A program made the position numbers and the translations under genes. Below the pieces are notes generated by a model that was not told where the DNA came from, searched no databases, and saw only the letters and a list, made by a program, of their open reading frames with translations. From Oscillospiraceae bacterium (GTDB lineage Bacteria; Bacillota; Clostridia; Saccharofermentanales; Saccharofermentanaceae), in NCBI GenBank assembly GCA_902795955.1, contig CADBNJ010000152.1, forward strand, positions 1 through 10,511: a stretch of DNA of 10,511 nucleotides, written 5' to 3'. The stretch's first letter is position 1. Each line of letters opens with the position of its first letter. Positions 6,743 through 10,511 of this stretch are shown in pieces.

Positions 6743-8883
6743 CCTCTGGCGTTCTTATCTTTCCAGATCCTCTTGTTCTCGTACATGAGCTGATCCGCTC
6801 TCTCGATTGTATCTTCGATCGAACCGTCGGTATCCGGTGTGTAGACCGCGAGGCCAATCGCGATATGAAGCTGATTCCAGGGGTCAGATACAGAGGCGCT
6901 GATCTCTTCCTGCTGATTCACAAAAACATCAACAAGACTGTCCTTGTTGGCGAAATCATCGTTCATGAGGATCGCTGCGAACTCATCACCGCCGATGCGG
7001 AATACGGCGCTGCGGCGGAATGTGGTGCAGATAAAGTGGCATGCATTCTTGATGTATTCATCGCCTTTCTCATGGCCGTACCTGTCGTTGATCTTCTTGA
7101 GGTCGTTGCAGTCAAATATGCAGACGGCTACATTAACCGGTTCGCCGCCGCTGATCCTCGTCTGGACATTGCCGACATATTCGGTGAAGGCGCCCTTGTT
7201 ACGGACTGAAGTGAGGGCATCGTAATTGACTCTATGGTTCAGTTCGCTGATCTGCTTCTTGCCCTGCTGCGCTTTGCGCATCAGTCTTACATTACGGATG
7301 GAGAGGAGAAGGAAGACCAGCAGTACTGCTGATACAACGGACATTATTATTCCGAGGTTGCTGCGGATAAACTCGATGAATGTAACCTTTGTATCCTCAG
7401 TAGAATAGAAGTTGAGTGCCGAGTGTGCGACAGAGGCGGGAACTACGCCGGTTGCCTTGGTCATTATGGAGTAGAGGACCGTGTTGCCGTCTTTGATGGC
7501 GAAATGGTAATCCATGACCACGCCCGTCGATACTGTTGTCAGCTTGAGCTTGTCACAGATATCGGCGATGTTGCTGTAACGGTAGTTGCTGATTATGACG
7601 CAGTCGGCTTCGCCGTTTGCAACGGCATGGAGGCATGTAGGCGTGTCGGTATAGTGTGCGGAACCCCAGTCAGGGAATTGCTCTTTCAAGAAGAGGTCGT
7701 AATTGGGATTGCCGGCATTTACGGCGACGGTTATCTTGTCTTTCTGGAAGAAGGAACGCTGATCAGCAGCGCGCACTACTGCCAGCATCTCCGTGCTCAT
7801 CATGGCCTGGCTCATCTCGACGCCCATCTGCTCGCCGTCATACACGGTCAGATTGGCAGGGAACATACAGTCGATCTCGCCGTTCTTGAGAGCCGTCATC
7901 GCATCTTCGGCTGTCGGATAAGCTATTGGTTCAAATTCTAATTGCGCGTTGTTTATTCCCTTGGAAGCATAATCGAGATAATCGCTTAATGCACCTGTCA
8001 GTTTGCCTGTGGCGGGATCTTTGGCGCAGAAAGCAAGATAATTATCCTGGTATCCCACGCGGATCTTGCCGTGTTCTGAGAGCCACGCGAGTTCGTCTGT
8101 ACTCAGGTATCTCTCGGCGCCCGAATTATCCAGATACTTATCGTAGAGGTGTTCCGTATAGTAGTGATCCTCTGCCTGGATCGCCAGGAGCGCGGGCTCG
8201 AGCTCGTTAAGAAGATCGGTCCTGGAACTGCTCACCGCGAAATAGAAATCCGATGAGCCGATCGTCGCAACAGGAGTCATGTGTTCCACATCGCCGTAAC
8301 TGTCCAGGCTGACGAATGCGTCGAGCTCGCCGTTCAACAGCATTTTGATGGAATCGTTGTCTGATATGTCGAGTTCTATCAGTTCAGCATCGATCCCGCG
8401 CTTCTCTGCCCAATTCCTGTAAATACCCGTCTGGATACTGTTCTTGGTAACGCCGATGCGTTTGCCGTTGAGCGTGGACAGATTATCGGAACTGATGTCC
8501 GGGTTAGTCGAGTCCTTGTAGATGTAATAGTTCTCCTGCCCCATGGGAACCGACGGGTAGAGGAACTTCTCGGCACGTTCCTTGGTGTAGGAGACATCAC
8601 TCAGCATGTCGATCTCGCCTCTCTCGAGCATTCCGAGAAGATCGGTCCACGTGCCTTCGACATATTCGTACTGCCAGCCGGTATATGCCGCGATCTTACG
8701 CTGGTATTCATAGGCATATCCCGAGCGCCTTCCGTTCTCATCGATAATGTTGAAAGGCGATTCATACCAGCCGACACGGACCGTCTTCGAGTCCGCATAC
8801 GACACCCATGGCCCGATAAATGCCACTGCCAGTATCATGCTGAATATTGCCGCAAATGTTCTTGTTATATTATTCCTGCTCAT
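6739..8883 (-). CDS. Receptor-type diguanylate cyclase: two PBP2-like sensor domains, one TM, GGDEF
   Basis: A 714-residue protein predicted to make c-di-GMP from two GTP under control of extracytoplasmic small-molecule binding. Order: signal peptide 1-30 (likely cleavage after VSYA, unless kept as an anchor); solute-binding domain I about 34-250 (VRVGWYESPFNIIDENG...GYAYEY); solute-binding domain II about 272-485 (GKIRVGYQDNYLAF...G); membrane helix 510-529; short helical linker; GGDEF domain about 553-708. Catalytic features are intact: D591 (FDCND), N599/D600 (KINDRYGH), D608 and the GGDEF signature at 631-635. The allosteric I-site (RxxD upstream of GGDEF) is absent: F622 and S625 occupy its positions, so product inhibition through that site is not expected. 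GAGGAAA at 8889-8895 (complement) supports the start. The gene is divergent from the DUF998 gene and convergent with the adenylate cyclase. The ligand may be an amino acid or similar, judged only from the sensor fold. Confidence 0.94.
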   Translation of the reverse strand: MSRNNITRTFAAIFSMILAVAFIGPWVSYADSKTVRVGWYESPFNIIDENGRRSGYAYEYQRKIAAYTGWQYEYVEGTWTDLLGMLERGEIDMLSDVSYTKERAEKFLYPSVPMGQENYYIYKDSTNPDISSDNLSTLNGKRIGVTKNSIQTGIYRNWAEKRGIDAELIELDISDNDSIKMLLNGELDAFVSLDSYGDVEHMTPVATIGSSDFYFAVSSSRTDLLNELEPALLAIQAEDHYYTEHLYDKYLDNSGAERYLSTDELAWLSEHGKIRVGYQDNYLAFCAKDPATGKLTGALSDYLDYASKGINNAQLEFEPIAYPTAEDAMTALKNGEIDCMFPANLTVYDGEQMGVEMSQAMMSTEMLAVVRAADQRSFFQKDKITVAVNAGNPNYDLFLKEQFPDWGSAHYTDTPTCLHAVANGEADCVIISNYRYSNIADICDKLKLTTVSTGVVMDYHFAIKDGNTVLYSIMTKATGVVPASVAHSALNFYSTEDTKVTFIEFIRSNLGIIMSVVSAVLLVFLLLSIRNVRLMRKAQQGKKQISELNHRVNYDALTSVRNKGAFTEYVGNVQTRISGGEPVNVAVCIFDCNDLKKINDRYGHEKGDEYIKNACHFICTTFRRSAVFRIGGDEFAAILMNDDFANKDSLVDVFVNQQEEISASVSDPWNQLHIAIGLAVYTPDTDGSIEDTIERADQLMYENKRIWKDKNARG

Positions 8884-9032
8884 TATTCTTTCCTCAGTAC
8901 ATCAATATTATCACCGCGAAAGCATATTTTGATGTCGAATGGAAAATATTGTCTAAAAGTTCACAATTGCCCGGGTTATTAGCGCGGATTCGCTGTAAAA
9001 TAAAGACAGTTGATCGGTTGACGGAGGCTTCA
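8884..9032. promoter_or_regulatory. Divergent control region
   Basis: These 149 bases should hold promoters in both directions. Rightward, TAAAAT at 8996-9001 is a fair -10 for the DUF998 gene, with no good -35 at normal spacing. Leftward, the complement of 8909-8914 reads GATAAT, 25 bases before the start of the GGDEF gene, again with a weak -35. Neither is convincing alone. The leftward ribosome binding site GAGGAAA is at 8889-8895 and the rightward GGAGG at 9023-9027. Confidence 0.4.
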
Positions 9033-9035
9033 TTG
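9023..9035 (+). promoter_or_regulatory. Ribosome binding site that selects a TTG start
   Basis: GGAGG at 9023-9027 lies five bases before a TTG at 9033-9035 that is in frame with the DUF998 coding region. The only in-frame ATG further left (8847) has no such site and would extend the protein back over the start of the divergent gene. A second in-frame TTG at 9018 lacks a good site. Confidence 0.75.
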
Positions 9036-9665
9036 GATATTCTGATAAATACAGGCTGGTATGCACTGCTTATTGCGATGGCGGGAGATCTTGTCATATC
9101 TCTTTTGCTTCCCGTATTCTACAGAGGTTACAGCGTTCTTAAGATGTCGATAAGTGCCCTGGGGAATCCCCAAAGCCCGGTAAGGCTTCCTTTTAATATC
9201 TGGATGTTGCTGGAGGGAGTACTTCTCGTGTTTGCCTTGCCCGCATTGTTCAGGTTATATTATCCGGTATCCCGGGGACTTACTGTAACACTTGCCGTCT
9301 TCATTGCCGTATTTGCAGTGGGTGCGTGTATATTTACGTGCTTCTTCAGCGTTAACGAGACCAGGGATGAAGTAACGGTGTCCTCAAAGATCCACGGAGT
9401 CGGTTCTGTCACCGGATTCATGCTTTTCCTTTTTGTGCCATTGCTGACGGCGATCCTGTCATTTAAGGTCAAAGACGGTGTAACAGGCGGGATCAGTATA
9501 GCATGCTTTGTGCTTGCGCTGCTGTTTTTCACGTTGTTTGTTATGTCCGATAAAGAAGAACTGTCAGGGACAGTCATAGCAAACGAGGGCTTATGGCAGC
9601 GTCTGAATCTTCTGTTTATGTACATGCCGCTGGGGATAGTTGCAGTGAAGAACATCATCGGATGA
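9033..9665 (+). CDS. DUF998 family membrane protein
   Basis: A 210-residue integral membrane protein when started at the TTG at 9033. Six hydrophobic segments lie at about 10-28, 55-75, 84-106, 126-146, 152-172 and 190-208. The sequence ISALGNPQSP (40-49) between segments 1 and 2, followed by FNIWMLLEG, and the histidine in KIHGVGS (119-125) before segment 4 fit the DUF998 family of small membrane proteins, whose function is unknown to me. In the same frame the reading extends left to an ATG at 8847, but that stretch overlaps the GGDEF gene's first codons, carries little family resemblance and has no ribosome binding site. An XRE/zinc-ribbon regulator follows 104 bases later on the same strand and may have its own promoter. 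Family call is by motif recall. Confidence 0.85.
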   Translation: MDILINTGWYALLIAMAGDLVISLLLPVFYRGYSVLKMSISALGNPQSPVRLPFNIWMLLEGVLLVFALPALFRLYYPVSRGLTVTLAVFIAVFAVGACIFTCFFSVNETRDEVTVSSKIHGVGSVTGFMLFLFVPLLTAILSFKVKDGVTGGISIACFVLALLFFTLFVMSDKEELSGTVIANEGLWQRLNLLFMYMPLGIVAVKNIIG

Positions 9666-9769
9666 CAGCGGGTTACCGGGCGGCTTTTGTCATGTCAACA
9701 GCGGGTTGCTTGTATGCGCGACAGTAATGAAGCATAATCAGGGCATCAAACAAATGGAGGAGATCTATC
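9666..9769 (+). promoter_or_regulatory. Spacer and probable promoter of the XRE regulator gene
   Basis: TTGTAT (9710-9715) and CATAAT (9733-9738) are 17 bases apart and make a plausible sigma-A-type promoter, about 30 bases before the ATG at 9770. GGAGGAG at 9756-9762 is the ribosome binding site. ACAGCGGGTT is directly repeated at 9665-9674 and 9698-9707, 33 bases apart, upstream of the -35, and could be an operator for the regulator itself. Confidence 0.5.
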
Positions 9770-10228
9770 ATGACTACCAAAGATATACTGAAGAAGATCC
9801 GTGAAGACAACAATCTGACGCAGGAGCAGTTCGGCCAAAGGGTGCTGGTGACAAGGCAGGCTGTAAGCCGCTGGGAGACCGGTGAGACGGAGCCTAATAA
9901 CGAGACTCTGAAGATCCTCTCACGTGAGTTCAATGTGTCCATAAACACGCTGCTTGGGAGCCCCAGGCAACTTTTCTGCCAGTGCTGCGGAATGCCTTTG
10001 ACGGAGGATGAGAATATCAGCAGGGAAGAGGACCGGTCTTTCAATGAGGATTACTGTAAATGGTGTTACACAGACGGGAAATTCACATATGTCTCCAAAG
10101 ATGCCCTGCTCGATTTCCTCATGGATCATATGCCGAATCCTGAAGGTACCGCTGATGATGAACGCCGTCAGCAGTACGACGGATGGCTCTCGCAACTGGC
10201 ATACTGGAAGAATAAGGATCAGCGCTGA
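9770..10228 (+). CDS. XRE-family regulator fused to a putative zinc ribbon
   Basis: A 152-residue DNA-binding protein. Residues about 4-60 are a Cro/C1-type helix-turn-helix; LTQEQFGQRVLVTRQAVSRWETG carries the helix-turn-helix core and NETLKILSREFNVSINTLLG the closing helices. Residues 70-150 match the putative zinc-ribbon family Zn_ribbon_2: CQCCGMP with C70 and C73, then YCKWCYTDGKF with C96 and C99, then a helical tail. The four cysteines should bind one zinc and could make the regulator respond to metal or thiol-reactive stress; that is inference. The ATG at 9770 has GGAGGAG seven bases upstream. It lies downstream of the DUF998 gene on the same strand with its own probable promoter. It may control that gene, the nearby cyclase genes or itself. 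The HTH-zinc-ribbon pairing is common in Bacillota, so the architecture itself is not unusual. Confidence 0.92.
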   Translation: MTTKDILKKIREDNNLTQEQFGQRVLVTRQAVSRWETGETEPNNETLKILSREFNVSINTLLGSPRQLFCQCCGMPLTEDENISREEDRSFNEDYCKWCYTDGKFTYVSKDALLDFLMDHMPNPEGTADDERRQQYDGWLSQLAYWKNKDQR

Positions 10229-10511
10229 ATTCTTGAGATTATGTACGGATTGTGCGAGCGGACTTCCGCAGGTTTGGTGCCGGAACGGGCACATTCAAGT
10301 TTTCATGATGCAAAATGCGGGCGCCAAACCGAGGACCGTAGCAAACAAGTCTGTTGGCGGGCATTGAGTAGAGCTCAATCCTTGCAGAGTAGATTGAGCA
10401 GTATGCTGCGCACGCAGTAACTTTGTGAACAAAACCGGGTTTACCGGAACATGTTTGCTGCGTACGGTAAACGGTAAACCATCGGTACCTCGTATTTCAG
10501 ATCTCAGAATG
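10229..10511. repeat. Non-coding tail with inverted and direct repeats
   Basis: I see no supported gene in these 283 bases. GGTTTGGTGCC (10271-10281) and GGCGCCAAACC (10320-10330) are complementary except at one position. ATTGAG/CTCAAT (10363-10368, 10374-10379) forms a small hairpin, and GCTCAATC/GATTGAGC (10373-10380, 10392-10399) is a competing one. GGTTTACC (10438-10445) pairs with GGTAAACC (10473-10480), and GGTAAAC is tandemly doubled at 10466-10479. TGCTGCG occurs at 10404 and 10456. Bases 10331-10353 resemble 6720-6742. No stem is followed by a T tract, so no terminator for the XRE gene can be named. Confidence 0.6.

Noticed and set aside
7423..7941. A 172-codon plus-strand open frame.
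   Set aside because: It is antisense to the second solute-binding domain of the diguanylate cyclase, which has clear family motifs throughout.
10008..10367. A 119-codon plus-strand frame running past the XRE gene.
   Set aside because: It overlaps the zinc-ribbon coding region out of frame and has no ribosome binding site or domain. The part beyond 10228 is repeat-rich.
10229..10511. Attachment site, insertion-sequence end or terminator in the final repeats.
   Set aside because: No transposase or integrase, no tRNA, no target duplication, and no stem followed by a T tract.

Overview
This window looks like chromosomal DNA from an anaerobic member of the Bacillota, most likely class Clostridia (a gut or rumen relative of Lachnospiraceae or Oscillospiraceae). 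The reasons are strong AGGAGG-type ribosome binding sites, moderate GC content, and a set of families common in that group: DUF4428, DUF6765, DUF308/HdeD-like, DUF998 and an XRE regulator carrying a zinc ribbon. The assignment is inferred from family content only. No rRNA, tRNA, insertion sequence, integrase or CRISPR array is visible.

Layout, left to right. Bases 1-180 hold no gene but are dense in short direct and inverted repeats. A near-perfect extended -10 promoter (231-239) follows and drives a DUF4428 double zinc-ribbon protein (282-1517). A 175-base spacer leads to four tightly packed plus-strand genes: a four-helix membrane protein (1693-2226), a DUF6765 putative metal-dependent hydrolase-like protein (2230-3336), a DUF308/HdeD-like membrane protein (3329-3862) and a large receptor-type class III adenylate cyclase (3872-6691). 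Converging on them is a minus-strand receptor-type diguanylate cyclase with two periplasmic-binding-protein-like sensor domains (6739-8883). Divergent from it, on the plus strand, is a DUF998 membrane protein that probably starts at a TTG (9033-9665), then an XRE/zinc-ribbon regulator (9770-10228). The last 283 bases carry further inverted repeats and no credible gene.

Functionally, the centre of the window is a nucleotide second-messenger locus. A membrane receptor predicted to make cAMP and a membrane receptor predicted to make c-di-GMP lie tail to tail, 47 bases apart. All residues needed for catalysis are visible in both; the diguanylate cyclase lacks the inhibitory I-site. The spacing of genes 1693-6691 (gap 3, overlap 8, gap 9) indicates one transcript, so the DUF6765 protein and the two small membrane proteins may serve the adenylate cyclase as partners. 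That is the best candidate for an undescribed system here, but it rests on gene order alone. No cyclic-nucleotide effector (CRP-like, PilZ) or phosphodiesterase is present. Short imperfect repeats recur at gene ends (near 1622, 6698-6742 and 10331) and look like a dispersed intergenic repeat family.
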